Below, one piece after another: positions 42,260 to 51,967 of a DNA stretch of 64,000 nt; the stretch's first letter is position 1, and the number at the start of each line of letters is the position of its first letter. The stretch is from assembly GCF_028622095.1 (NCBI RefSeq), contig NZ_CP115165.1, positions 496,001 to 560,000 on the forward strand, read 5' to 3'. The notes beneath the pieces are model-generated. The model was not told the origin of the DNA. It ran no database searches and worked only from the letters and a program-made list of their open reading frames with translations. The translations under genes were made by a program, and so were the position numbers. The DNA is from Deinococcus aquaticus (GTDB taxonomy: Bacteria; Deinococcota; Deinococci; Deinococcales; Deinococcaceae).

Positions 42260-43519
42260 ATGATCACGATTACGAACATCAAGCGCGTCGGGTCGGACAA
42301 GACCGAGAGCGTCACCATTGAGGGCGGCCTGATCAAGGGCTGGAACCTGCCTGAAGAAGGTCAGGTCATCGACGGGCAGGGCGGCACGGTCGCGCCCGCG
42401 CTGATCGAGCTGCACGCGCACCTGCGCGAGCCGGGGCAGACGGAGAAGGAAGACCTCGCCAGCGGTCTGGCGGCGGCAGCGGCGGGCGGGTACGGCACGG
42501 TGGTGAGCATGCCGAACACCAGTCCGGTCGTGGACGACCCCGCCATCGTGCGGAGCCTGATCGAGAAGGCGGCGGGCCTGGGCTTTGCGCGGCTGCGTCC
42601 GGCGGCGGCGCTGACGAAGGGCCAGAAGGGCGAGGAACTGGCCGAACTGACCTACCTGAAAGAGGCGGGCGCGGCCATGTTCACGGATGACGGGCGCACG
42701 AACGAGAACGCCCGCACGCTGCGCCTGGGCCTGGAGACGGCCGGGAGCCTGGGCATGGTGATCAGCGTGCACGCCGAGGACGCCAGCCTGCGCGCGGACG
42801 GCGTGATGAACGAGGGGCCGGTCAGTGAGGCGCTGGGCCTGCCGGGAAACCCGGCCTCGGCCGAGGCGGCGCGTGTGGCGCGGGATATCGAGATCGTGGC
42901 GGGCCTGCACGCGCAGGGCGTGCCCGCGCGGCTGCACATTCAGCACCTGAGCACGGCGCGCGCGCTGGACTTGGTGCGGGCCGCGAAGGCGCAGGGTCTG
43001 CCCGTGACCTGCGAGGTCTGCCCGCACCACCTGACCCTGACGGACGAGGCGCTGCGGAGCTTCGACGCGATCTTCAAGGTCGCGCCGCCCCTGCGCACGC
43101 AGGCGGACGCCGATCACCTGCTGGAGGGTCTGCGGGACGGGAGCGTGGACTGCCTAGCGACGGATCATGCGCCGCACACCCGCGCGGAGAAGGAACGCGA
43201 CCTGCTGGACGCACCCAGCGGCATCGCGTACATCGAACTGGCGTTCCCGCTGATGTACACCCGCTTTGGCGAGACGCTGGGCCTGGACCGCATTCTGGAT
43301 CTGATGACCGCCGCGCCCGCCCGCGTGATGGGCTGGGCGGAACCCACCCTGGACGCCGGGCAGAAGGCCGATCTGGTCGTGCTGGACCTGAGCACCGAAC
43401 GCCCCGTGAATCCCGCCGATTTTAAGAGCAAGGCGAAATTCACCCCCTGGGCCGGGGAAACGCTGAAAGGCTGGCCCGTGCTGACCGTCGTGGACGGCCG
43501 GGTCGCGTACCAGCGGTAA
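42260..43519 (+). CDS. pyrC: Dihydroorotase
   Basis: A 419-aa type I dihydroorotase of the amidohydrolase superfamily: metal-binding LHAHLREPGQTEKED, MPNTSPVVDDP, HAEDASL, ICEVCPHHLTL-type CEVCPHHLTLTDE, and the catalytic ATDHAPHTRAEKE. It closes the ring of carbamoyl-aspartate. Last visible gene of the operon, ending at a 13-bp hairpin. Thermus operons carry an extra small gene between pyrB and pyrC, absent here (17-nt gap). Confidence 0.95.
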   Translation: MITITNIKRVGSDKTESVTIEGGLIKGWNLPEEGQVIDGQGGTVAPALIELHAHLREPGQTEKEDLASGLAAAAAGGYGTVVSMPNTSPVVDDPAIVRSLIEKAAGLGFARLRPAAALTKGQKGEELAELTYLKEAGAAMFTDDGRTNENARTLRLGLETAGSLGMVISVHAEDASLRADGVMNEGPVSEALGLPGNPASAEAARVARDIEIVAGLHAQGVPARLHIQHLSTARALDLVRAAKAQGLPVTCEVCPHHLTLTDEALRSFDAIFKVAPPLRTQADADHLLEGLRDGSVDCLATDHAPHTRAEKERDLLDAPSGIAYIELAFPLMYTRFGETLGLDRILDLMTAAPARVMGWAEPTLDAGQKADLVVLDLSTERPVNPADFKSKAKFTPWAGETLKGWPVLTVVDGRVAYQR

Positions 43520-43533
43520 CGGGCACACGGCTG

Positions 43534-43566
43534 GCCGGGCGCGGAGAGATTGCCTCCGCGCCCGGC
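43534..43566. terminator. Bidirectional terminator after pyrC
   Basis: GCCGGGCGCGGAG (43534-43546) pairs perfectly with CTCCGCGCCCGGC (43554-43566) across a 7-nt loop, between convergent pyrC and the FAD oxidoreductase gene. Confidence 0.82.
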
Positions 43567-43572
43567 TGCCGT

Positions 43573-44781
43573 TCAGCGGTCCAGGCGGAAGATACGCAGG
43601 TCGTCGTTCTCCTCGCCCTGAATCAGGTCCGTGAGGAGGCGGGCGGCCTGCACGCTGTACGTGATGCCGTTCCCGCCGTACCCGAGCGCAAACAGCAGGC
43701 GGTCGCCCTTCTGCCGGGGGCCGATGTACGCGAGGCCGTCCTTGGTCTCGCCGAAGGTGCCGGCCCACGCGAAGGCCGTCTCGGCCTGCAGGTGCGGCAG
43801 GAGCTTGCCGAGTTTGCGTTCCAGTCGGCGTTGCTTGCCGGGCAGGGCGCGTTCGCGGCGGGCGGGGTTGTGGTGGTCGTCGTCCTCGCCGCCGATCACG
43901 ACGCGGCCGTCCTGCGTGGTGCGGGCGTACAGGTACGGGCGGGCCGTTTCCCAGATCAGGCAGCCGGTGGGCCACAGTTCCCCGTCGGTCTGCTCGATGG
44001 GCTCCGAGGCGAGGGCGTAGGAGTTCTTGAGGATGGCGAGGCGCCGGCCGAGGAACTTCTCGGCCTCGTACCCGGTGGCGACCACGACCCAGCGGGCCTG
44101 GATCTTTGCGTCCCGGTCGGTGTGCGCCGTGAAGTCGCCCCTGCGTTCGTCAAGGCGCGTGACCTGCGTGCGGTCGTACACCCGCGCCCCCCGCCCCTGT
44201 GCCCGCTGAAGCAGGTGCTGCGCGAGGCGGTACGGGTCGACCTCACCGCCGTCCGGGCTGAACAGCGCGGCGGGCGCGGTGATCCCGAAGCGGGCCTTCA
44301 GGGTGCGGGCGTCCAGGTGTTCCACGTTCAGTCCGGCGCGGGTGCGGGCGGCGTGCTCCTGCGCGAGCATGCGGGCGTCCCGACGGTTACTGGCGTAGTA
44401 CAGACTGCCGCGCTCGCGGAAGCCGCAGTCGTCGGGCAGTTCGGCCGTCAGGTCGCGGACCATCCCGATAGCCTCGCGGCACAGGTGGTAGGCACGCTCG
44501 GCGTCGGCCTGCCCGGTCATGGGGATCAGGTCCATGAGGTTCGTGTCGATCTCGTACTGGAGCAGGGCGGTGCTGGCGCTGGTGCTGCCGAACGCCACGT
44601 CGCGCAGGTCGGTCACGACGACGTCCAGCCCGGCGGCACTCAGGCGGTCGGCGAGCAGCGCGCCCGTGATGCCCGCCCCGATGACCAGCACGTCGGCCGT
44701 CTCATCGGCGCTCAGGGGAGGATAGGTGTGCATGAGGCCGTTCGTGAGAGGCCAGAAGGCGCGTCCGCTGCGGAGATCCAT
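43573..44781 (-). CDS. FAD-dependent oxidoreductase (DAO family)
   Basis: A 402-aa protein with an N-terminal Rossmann motif DVLVIGAGITGALLADRL after a 30-residue lead, the DAO-family segment GSTSASTALLQYEIDTNL, VVVATGYEAEKFL, and a C-terminal FAD-closing region WAGTFGETKDGLAYIGPR...ALGYGGNGITYSVQAARLL. Similar to gamma-glutamylputrescine or glycine oxidase-type enzymes; the amine substrate is not predictable. CAGAAT lies seven nt before the ATG. Convergent with pyrC. Confidence 0.87.
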   Translation of the reverse strand: MDLRSGRAFWPLTNGLMHTYPPLSADETADVLVIGAGITGALLADRLSAAGLDVVVTDLRDVAFGSTSASTALLQYEIDTNLMDLIPMTGQADAERAYHLCREAIGMVRDLTAELPDDCGFRERGSLYYASNRRDARMLAQEHAARTRAGLNVEHLDARTLKARFGITAPAALFSPDGGEVDPYRLAQHLLQRAQGRGARVYDRTQVTRLDERRGDFTAHTDRDAKIQARWVVVATGYEAEKFLGRRLAILKNSYALASEPIEQTDGELWPTGCLIWETARPYLYARTTQDGRVVIGGEDDDHHNPARRERALPGKQRRLERKLGKLLPHLQAETAFAWAGTFGETKDGLAYIGPRQKGDRLLFALGYGGNGITYSVQAARLLTDLIQGEENDDLRIFRLDR

Positions 44782-44875
44782 ACCCCTGATTCTGCGGAGG
44801 CGGGGCGGGGCGCGGGTGGGCGCGAGGCTACGGTTCTGCGCGGGGGACGTTCAGGATTCGTTGCGGAACGCGGGT

Positions 44876-45973
44876 TTATTTCTCTGGCAGGTCGGGTTTC
44901 GTGCCCCGGAAGGCGTCGGCCTTCGCGCTGCCGGGCAGGCGCACGACCTGTCCGGTGCGGGCACTCTCGTACAGGGCGTCCATGATCACGTGGTCCTGCA
45001 CGCCTTCCTCGCCGGGCGTCCAGGGCCCGCGGCCGCTGCGGATGCACCCCGCGAAGTGATCGAATTCCAGCGTGAACTGGTCGTACTCGGGGAAGGCCGG
45101 TTCGTGCGTGCCGTCCTCGCTGCTGATGCGGAGTTTCAGGCCGTCGTACGGGAAGGCGGGATCCATGGTCAGGCTGCCTTTCTCACCCATGACGCTCAGT
45201 GTGGTGGTCTTGTGCGCGGCGTAACTCGTCTGAATGGTGGCGCTCATACCACCGGGAAAGCCCAGCAGGGCGCTCATGGACGCCTCGACCTCCCGGAAGC
45301 GCGGGTCACTCTCGGGCTGGTGCTGCGTGGCGAACACCCACTCGGGTTCCTGCCCGGTGATGAAGCGCAGGGTATTCAGGCTGTAGATGCCCACGTCCGG
45401 CAGCGGCCCGCCGCCCGCCAGGTCGCGTTTCAGGCGCCACGCTTCCGGGTCGTCCTCGACCTGCGCGTGGATGGAGTGCAGTAGCCGCACCGGCCCCAGC
45501 GTGCCGCCCTGCACGGCGTCGCGCGCCGCCCAGTGTTCCGGGGTGTACTGGCAGCGATACGCGGTCATCAGGAGTACCCCGGCCTCGCGGCAGGCGTCCA
45601 CGATGGCCTGGGCGTCCTCGGCGTTCACGCCCAGCGGTTTCTCGCACAGGACGTGTTTGCCCATGCGGGCGGCGCGGGTGGCGTACTCGCGGTGCAAGCT
45701 GTTCGGCAGCACGATGTACACGGCCTGCACGTCGTCGCGGTTCGCCAGTTCGTCGAACTGCTCGTAGGTGTAGGCGTCCCCCTCGCCCAGACCCAGCGCG
45801 CGCGCGAAGCCCTGCGCCTTGTCCGCCTCGCCGCTGACGAGCGCGGCCACGTAGGCGTGCTCGCTGGTGCGCGCGGCCGGAATGAGTTCCTGGGAGGTCA
45901 GCTTGCCGATCCCGACCAGAGCGAAACCTACCCGCTGGTCCTGCGCGTCGGGCACTTTGATCTGCGGTTTCAT
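44876..45973 (-). CDS. Gfo/Idh/MocA family NAD(P)-dependent oxidoreductase
   Basis: A 365-aa protein: GFALVGIGKLTSQELIPAA nucleotide-binding fold, VYIVLPNSLHREYATRAA, the EKP motif HVLCEKPLGVNAEDAQ, and the substrate-domain signature GGGPLPDVGIYSLNTLRFI. It probably oxidises a sugar or inositol derivative. The ATG abuts repeat R2, whose final bases CGGAGTCCGT place a GGAG five nt before the start codon, so the repeat supplies the ribosome-binding site. Confidence 0.9.
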   Translation of the reverse strand: MKPQIKVPDAQDQRVGFALVGIGKLTSQELIPAARTSEHAYVAALVSGEADKAQGFARALGLGEGDAYTYEQFDELANRDDVQAVYIVLPNSLHREYATRAARMGKHVLCEKPLGVNAEDAQAIVDACREAGVLLMTAYRCQYTPEHWAARDAVQGGTLGPVRLLHSIHAQVEDDPEAWRLKRDLAGGGPLPDVGIYSLNTLRFITGQEPEWVFATQHQPESDPRFREVEASMSALLGFPGGMSATIQTSYAAHKTTTLSVMGEKGSLTMDPAFPYDGLKLRISSEDGTHEPAFPEYDQFTLEFDHFAGCIRSGRGPWTPGEEGVQDHVIMDALYESARTGQVVRLPGSAKADAFRGTKPDLPEK

Positions 45974-46107
45974 ACGGACTCCGATTGAATGGTTTGCAAA
46001 AACCGTTCAATCCGAGCGGACGCGAGTGGGAGCAAAGAGGATTCCGGGCGTGGAGTTGGCAACCTGGTGCCCTGCCGGGTTGTTAACGAAACAGACGGAA
46101 TCCGTAT
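45972..46107 (-). repeat. Palindromic MITE-like repeat, copy R2
   Basis: 136 bp bounded by ATACGGACTCCG and CGGAATCCGTAT (imperfect terminal inverted repeats). Internal hairpins: ATTGAATGGTTT/AAACCGTTCAAT, and GGATTCCG.../...CGGAATCC enclosing CAACC/GGGTTG. Orientation is opposite to R1 and R3. It forms the 5' flank of the Gfo/Idh gene. Confidence 0.9.
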
Positions 46108-46180
46108 CAGAGGCATGCCCCACCGTACGGGCCCGCCCCCACGGTCGGGTGGGGGCGGGCCTTGCGGTGTCCTTACGGCT

Positions 46181-46384
46181 TCAGAAGAAGCGGCGTTTGC
46201 CGGATTTCCCGACGGCTTTCTGGGCGCGGGACAGCAGGGTATCGATGATGCGGTCGCGTTTGCGGGCGGTGGCGTAGCGGCCGCGCTGTTTCTGCCGGGC
46301 CTTCACGAGCAGTTCCAGGACGACGGGAGCGGCGGCCAGAACGAGGCCGAGTTTGCCTTTCGAGGAAGTCTTCACGCCACTCAT
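46181..46384 (-). CDS. Small basic protein, 67 aa
   Basis: MSGVKTSSKGKLGLVLAAAP is followed by VVLELLVKARQKQRGRYATARKRDRIIDTLLSRAQK and a basic end GKRRFF. There is one marginal hydrophobic stretch (KLGLVLAAAPVVLELLV) and a strongly basic helix, so it could be a small membrane-associated or nucleic-acid-binding protein. No family recognised. The upstream extension overlaps the divergent amidohydrolase and is rejected. Start support is modest. Confidence 0.6.
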   Translation of the reverse strand: MSGVKTSSKGKLGLVLAAAPVVLELLVKARQKQRGRYATARKRDRIIDTLLSRAQKAVGKSGKRRFF

Positions 46385-46517
46385 TACGACAGATTGCAGA
46401 AGAAAGTTGCTGAGGAGGGACTCAGGTTCCTTTACCTCCGCTTGCGGGCAGCGGGCCGGGGTGTCCGGCGGATCGAAACGCTGCCCGTCCGGCCACCCGG
46501 AGGCGCTAGGCTGGGGC

Positions 46518-47692
<1,175 letters not shown>

Positions 47693-47696
<4 letters not shown>

Positions 47697-48139
47697 CCGT
47701 GCTGCCCGACGCGATAGCCAAGGAAATCATTGCCGACCACCAGCGCCGCCCGCGCCACACCGGGCCGCTGGACGGCATAGAGGGCGTCACGCTGGACAAC
47801 CCGGGCTGCGGGGATCAGGTGACCGTCTGGGCGGACGTGAAAGGCGGGCGGATCGCGGCCCTGACCTTCACCGGGAAGGGCTGCGCGATCAGTCAGAGCA
47901 GCGCGAGCCTCATGACGGTTGCCCTGACCGGGAAGACCGTGGAGGAAGCCCGCGCGCTGGCCGCCCGCTACCGCGCGATGGTCATGGGCGAGGAGCCGGG
48001 CGACCCGCAGCTGGGCAATCTGGAACTGGGTGACCTGCTGGCCCTGTCAGGCGTCAGCCGCCTGCACGCGCGGCGCAAGTGCGCACTGCTGGCGTGGCGG
48101 GCGCTGGAGCAGACCCTTGAGGCTTCCACACTGGGCTAA
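47693..48139 (+). CDS. sufU: SufU-type Fe-S cluster assembly/sulfur-relay protein
   Basis: A 148-aa NifU-N-like protein with the three conserved Cys (C39 in NPGCGD, C64 in [11 protein letters not shown]130 in RRKCALLAW) and the Asp D41, arranged as in zinc-dependent SufU, the sulfur acceptor for SufS. It starts at GTG 47693 overlapping the amidohydrolase stop, or GTG 47699. Unusually, no sufBCD or sufS neighbours; it is coupled to an amidohydrolase instead. Repeat R3 begins within 2 nt of the stop. Confidence 0.88.
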
Positions 48140-48140
48140 G

Positions 48141-48262
48141 AGGATTCCGTCTGTTGCGTTAACAACCCGGAAATACGCCGGTTTGCCAACTCCACGCCCG
48201 GAATCCTCTTAGCTCCGCTCGGATTGAACGGTTTTGGCAAACCATTCAATCGGAGTCCGTAT
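48141..48262 (+). repeat. Palindromic MITE-like repeat, copy R3
   Basis: 122 bp in the same orientation as R1, beginning GGATTCCGTCTG and ending CAATCGGAGTCCGTAT. It contains the GTTAACAACCCGG block and the terminal hairpin GATTGAACGGTTTTGGC/AAACCATTCAATC. Fills the gap between convergent sufU and the GGDEF/HD-GYP gene. Confidence 0.9.
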
Positions 48263-48289
48263 GACAATGGGCTGAGCCGCACCCCGCCC

Positions 48290-51004
48290 TTAGGGGTGAG
48301 CGCGGCCGGTGACCGGGGGCTGCGCCAGCTGGTCGGGGTGATCCAGTACCCGCACGAACACGTCGGTCAGGAACGGATCGAACTGCGTGCCGGCCCCGTC
48401 CAGAATGATGACGGTGGCCTGCTCGTGCGGCATGGCGGCCTTGTACGGGCGGGCGCTGGTCAGGGCGTCGTACACGTCGCACAGCGCGAAAATGCGGGCC
48501 AGCAGGGGAATCTGCTCGCCGGCCAGCCGGTCCGGGTACCCGGCGCCGTCCCAGCGTTCATGGTGGTGGCGGACCACCTGATGCGCCTGCGGGTGCAGGA
48601 ACGGAATGCGGGCCACGAGCTGGGCGCCCAGCGGCGCGTGCTGCTCGACCACGACGCGCTCCTCGGGGCTCAGGCGGCCGGGTTTGAGCAGCACGGCGTC
48701 CGGGATGCACAGTTTGCCGATGTCGTGCAGGGCCGCGCCGTGCCGCAGGGCCGTGCGTTCCTCTTCCGGCAGGTTCAGCGCCTCGGCCATGCGCAGCGCG
48801 AGGTCCTGCACGCGCGCCGTGTGCCCCTGCGTCTCGAAGTCCCGCGCCTCGAGGGCGACGCCCAGGGTGTTCAGGGAGGCTTCCAGGGTGGCGCGCAGGT
48901 CGGTCAGGTGCGCGCTGCGTTCCATGACGCGCGTGCCGACACTGGCCAGCATGGACGCCAGCGCCTCGTCACTGGCCTGGAACGGCCAGTGCAGGGGCCG
49001 CAGCAGGCACAGCACGCCCAGCGGCTCCTGCTGGCGCGACAGCAGCGGCACGGCCATCAGCGCGCGGCGGGAATCGTCGAGGTGCGGCGGGCGGTACGCG
49101 GCGGGGGCGTCCATCAGGTCCGCCACGCGAATGATCTGCCCGCTCTGCACCGCCTGCCAGGACACGCCATGCCCGCGTTTCAGGTCCACCGGCAGGGCGT
49201 CCCAGTCGGCGTTGATCCCGGCGCGGGCGGCGCTGACCAGCATGTCGGTGGCGGGGTCGTAGCGCAGCAGGATGCTGTAACTGGTGCGCATCAGGTCGTG
49301 CGCCGTGTCGGTCAGGTGCGAGGCGATCTCCTCGTCGGTCAGGCTGCGGCTCAGGTCGCCGTGCAGCAGCGCCAGCTGATCGAGTTCCCGCCAACGTTCC
49401 TGAAGTTGTAGCAGCGCCGCGACCTGCTGCGCGAAGGTGGCGGCGTCCTCGATGACCTGCGGCGTGAACACCGAATCCGACGTGAACGAATCCAGGTTCA
49501 GGTGCGCGATCACCTCGCCGCCCAGCAGGACCGGCACGCAGAGGTTCACGCGCAGCCGCTCCCGCCGCCCCAGCCGCTCGAAGGTATGGCTGTGCCCCTC
49601 GGCCGCGCCGCCGTTCGCCGCCTGCCAGACCTGCTGAAGCTCCGCGCCGCGCACGGCCCGCGGCTGTCCCGCCAGCCACGCCTGCGCGCCCCGGCCGTAC
49701 CAGTTCAGCTGCGACTGCTCGCTCAGGAACGTGCCGCGCAGTCCGTCCGGGTACCCGTCCACGGCGCACACCCGGAAGCGTTTGCCTTCGCGGATGTTCA
49801 GGCTGGCGGCCTCCACGCCCTCCACGTTGATCACGGCCAGTCGCAGCAGGTCCTGCCAGTCGGCGTCGGTCAGGGCGCGCCGTTCCGAGAGCAGCCGCAT
49901 GGTGGTCCGCTGCGACTGCCACAGCGAGTACCGGGGGCGGATGTCCGGCGGCGATTCCGACGTCTGCGTGGCGGGGCGACCCTGCCGGAACAGACCCACC
50001 ACCACGCGGTTGCGGCCGTTCGTCTTGGCGAGGTACAGCGCCTCGTCCGCGCGGTGCATCAGCTCACCGGACGACTCGTGCAGCAGCCGCGTGACCAGCC
50101 CGGCCGACAGGGTCAGGCCCGACCAGGGCAACTCGCCGGGTTCCGCCAGGCGGCCCTGAATCCGCTCGACCAGCGTGCGGGCCGGGGCCTCGCCGCCCAC
50201 GTTCAGCAGCAGCGCGAACTCCTCGCCGCTCAGGCGGTACGCGGCGTCCGGGGAGACATCCTGCATGACCTGCCCGATGTACCGTAGCGCCCGGTCCCCG
50301 GCGGCCATCCCGTGCCGTTCATTCAGCGACCGGAACCCGTCCACGTCCAGCAGCACCAGTTGCGCGCCGGTCTCCAGCCGCGCCAGATCCTGATTGAAGC
50401 GGTGGCGGTTCCCCAAGCGGGTCAGGTCGTCGGTGTTCACCTGCCGCTGCAGTTCGGCCTGCGCGCGCAGCAGCCCCAGCCGGGTGTGCAGCAGCAACTG
50501 CACCAGCCAGGACGCCCCGGTATGCAGCGCCAGCATCAGCAGGTACGTGGGCAGCGCCGACAGGCCCGGCGGCAACGGAATGAAGAACAGCGGCAGCCCC
50601 ACCCCCAGGTACGGCAGCGGCAGGTGCCACGGCCGGGGCTGGTACAGCGGCGCCCGCAGGTTCCGGCGCAACAGCGCCGACAGGCCCAGCACACTCAGGG
50701 TGTTCAGCAGGTTCACCACGCCGCCCACCTCGGATTCCAGCAGGCGCAACACCACCACCGGCAACGCCACCAGCGCCCCGCCGCCCAGCCCGTACCGCAG
50801 GGTCAGCATGGCGATCGGCACGTACCGCAGATCGATTTTCAGCGGCCCGAACGACTCGGTATTCAGGACCAGCAGCACCGACGCCACCGCCGCCACCGCC
50901 AGCCGCAACGCGTGATCCGACAGTCGGTCCCGCGCTGGCCACTCCCGGTAGGTCAGGCTGAACAGGAACGCGCAGGTCAGCAGCAGGCACAGATTCAGCA
51001 ACAC
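48290..51004 (-). CDS. Membrane GGDEF - GAF - HD-GYP signalling protein, 904 aa
   Basis: Domains in order: five or six membrane helices (about 1-180) of LytS/5TM type (FGPLKIDLRYVPIAMLTLRYGLGGG); a GGDEF domain (about 190-350) whose signature reads SGEEF in AAYRLSGEEFALLL; two GAF-like regions (about 370-530 and 545-690); and a C-terminal HD-GYP phosphodiesterase (about 700-880) with HDIGKLCIPDAVLLKPGRL, RHHHERWDGAGYPDRL and ARIFALCDVYDALTSARPYK. It likely both makes and degrades cyclic di-GMP, or has a degenerate cyclase half. The start (GTG near 51004) follows GGGGGGAA. Convergent with sufU. Confidence 0.9.
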   Translation of the reverse strand: MLLNLCLLLTCAFLFSLTYREWPARDRLSDHALRLAVAAVASVLLVLNTESFGPLKIDLRYVPIAMLTLRYGLGGGALVALPVVVLRLLESEVGGVVNLLNTLSVLGLSALLRRNLRAPLYQPRPWHLPLPYLGVGLPLFFIPLPPGLSALPTYLLMLALHTGASWLVQLLLHTRLGLLRAQAELQRQVNTDDLTRLGNRHRFNQDLARLETGAQLVLLDVDGFRSLNERHGMAAGDRALRYIGQVMQDVSPDAAYRLSGEEFALLLNVGGEAPARTLVERIQGRLAEPGELPWSGLTLSAGLVTRLLHESSGELMHRADEALYLAKTNGRNRVVVGLFRQGRPATQTSESPPDIRPRYSLWQSQRTTMRLLSERRALTDADWQDLLRLAVINVEGVEAASLNIREGKRFRVCAVDGYPDGLRGTFLSEQSQLNWYGRGAQAWLAGQPRAVRGAELQQVWQAANGGAAEGHSHTFERLGRRERLRVNLCVPVLLGGEVIAHLNLDSFTSDSVFTPQVIEDAATFAQQVAALLQLQERWRELDQLALLHGDLSRSLTDEEIASHLTDTAHDLMRTSYSILLRYDPATDMLVSAARAGINADWDALPVDLKRGHGVSWQAVQSGQIIRVADLMDAPAAYRPPHLDDSRRALMAVPLLSRQQEPLGVLCLLRPLHWPFQASDEALASMLASVGTRVMERSAHLTDLRATLEASLNTLGVALEARDFETQGHTARVQDLALRMAEALNLPEEERTALRHGAALHDIGKLCIPDAVLLKPGRLSPEERVVVEQHAPLGAQLVARIPFLHPQAHQVVRHHHERWDGAGYPDRLAGEQIPLLARIFALCDVYDALTSARPYKAAMPHEQATVIILDGAGTQFDPFLTDVFVRVLDHPDQLAQPPVTGRAHP

Positions 51005-51109
51005 GGCACGTTCCCCCCACCTGCACAGTACCGGTCCCCGACTTACATCCTTCTTGCGGCCCGCACCACCGGGGCTTCATGAGACGCGGCCCAAACCCCA
51101 CACAGCACA

Positions 51110-51144
51110 GACCGCGCCGGGACTTGACGTCAACCGGCGCGGTC
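51110..51144 (-). terminator. Terminator hairpin downstream of folE
   Basis: GACCGCGCCGG (51110-51120) and CCGGCGCGGTC (51134-51144) are perfectly complementary across a 13-nt loop, 16 nt past the folE stop and before the GGDEF gene on the same strand. Confidence 0.65.
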
Positions 51145-51159
51145 AGGAGGAAGCGTGGC

Positions 51160-51771
51160 TCAGCGGGAGCGCAGGGTGGTCTGCACGGCGCTCATGAACT
51201 CCGCGCGGGTGCGCGGGTCGCTCTTGAACAGTCCGCGCATGGCGCTCGTACTGGTGCTGCTGTTCTGCTTCTGCACGCCACGCATCGCCATACACAGGTG
51301 CACGCCCTCCATGACGACCGCCACGCCCTTCGGGGCAAGCAGTTCCTGCACCGCGTCGGCCACCTGCGTCGTGATGCGCTCCTGCACCTGCAGGCGGCGG
51401 GAGTACAGGTCCACGATCCGCGCGAACTTACTCAGGCCCAGAATCTGCCCGTCCGGAATGTACGCAATGTGCGCCCGGCCGTAGAAAGGCAGCATATGGT
51501 GCTCGCACATGGAGTAGAACTCGATGTCCTTCACGATCACCATCTCGCTGCCATCGGCGGCGAACACGGCGTCACCCACGGCCTCGTGCAGCGTCTTCTG
51601 GTACCCGGCGGTCAGGAACCCCCAGGCTTTCGCCACGCGGTGCGGCGTTTTCAGCAGACCCTCGCGCTCCGGGTCCTCCCCGATGGCGCCCAGCCAGCTG
51701 TGGGTCAGGGCACTCAGGCCCGGCACTTCCTGCTTCTCATCAGCGGCGCTGATCACTGTTTCAATCGTCAA
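51160..51771 (-). CDS. folE: GTP cyclohydrolase I
   Basis: A 203-aa enzyme giving 7,8-dihydroneopterin triphosphate for folate synthesis. Zinc ligands lie in [23 protein letters not shown], with [29 protein letters not shown] and the C-terminal CMAMRGVQK. The start codon is TTG at 51771, with AAGGAG about eight nt upstream; alternative ATG starts would cut the family N terminus. It stands between purA and the GGDEF gene on the same strand. Confidence 0.95.
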   Translation of the reverse strand: MTIETVISAADEKQEVPGLSALTHSWLGAIGEDPEREGLLKTPHRVAKAWGFLTAGYQKTLHEAVGDAVFAADGSEMVIVKDIEFYSMCEHHMLPFYGRAHIAYIPDGQILGLSKFARIVDLYSRRLQVQERITTQVADAVQELLAPKGVAVVMEGVHLCMAMRGVQKQNSSTSTSAMRGLFKSDPRTRAEFMSAVQTTLRSR

Positions 51772-51967
51772 GGGGGTTGCTCCTTCTCACGCTCCCCGGT
51801 CCGGGGGCATGAACATGAATGCCGCGAGTGTAGGCCGTAGCCCCTCGCGGCAATTGTCAAAAAAGATTCAGGAACCCCCCACAGCCCTCCCGGACGTGAG
51901 GGAATCTCCAGCCGCCTCCCGGCTCAGGCGGGAACGGACCCGGAGGCCCTCCCGCCCGAAGTCCGGT

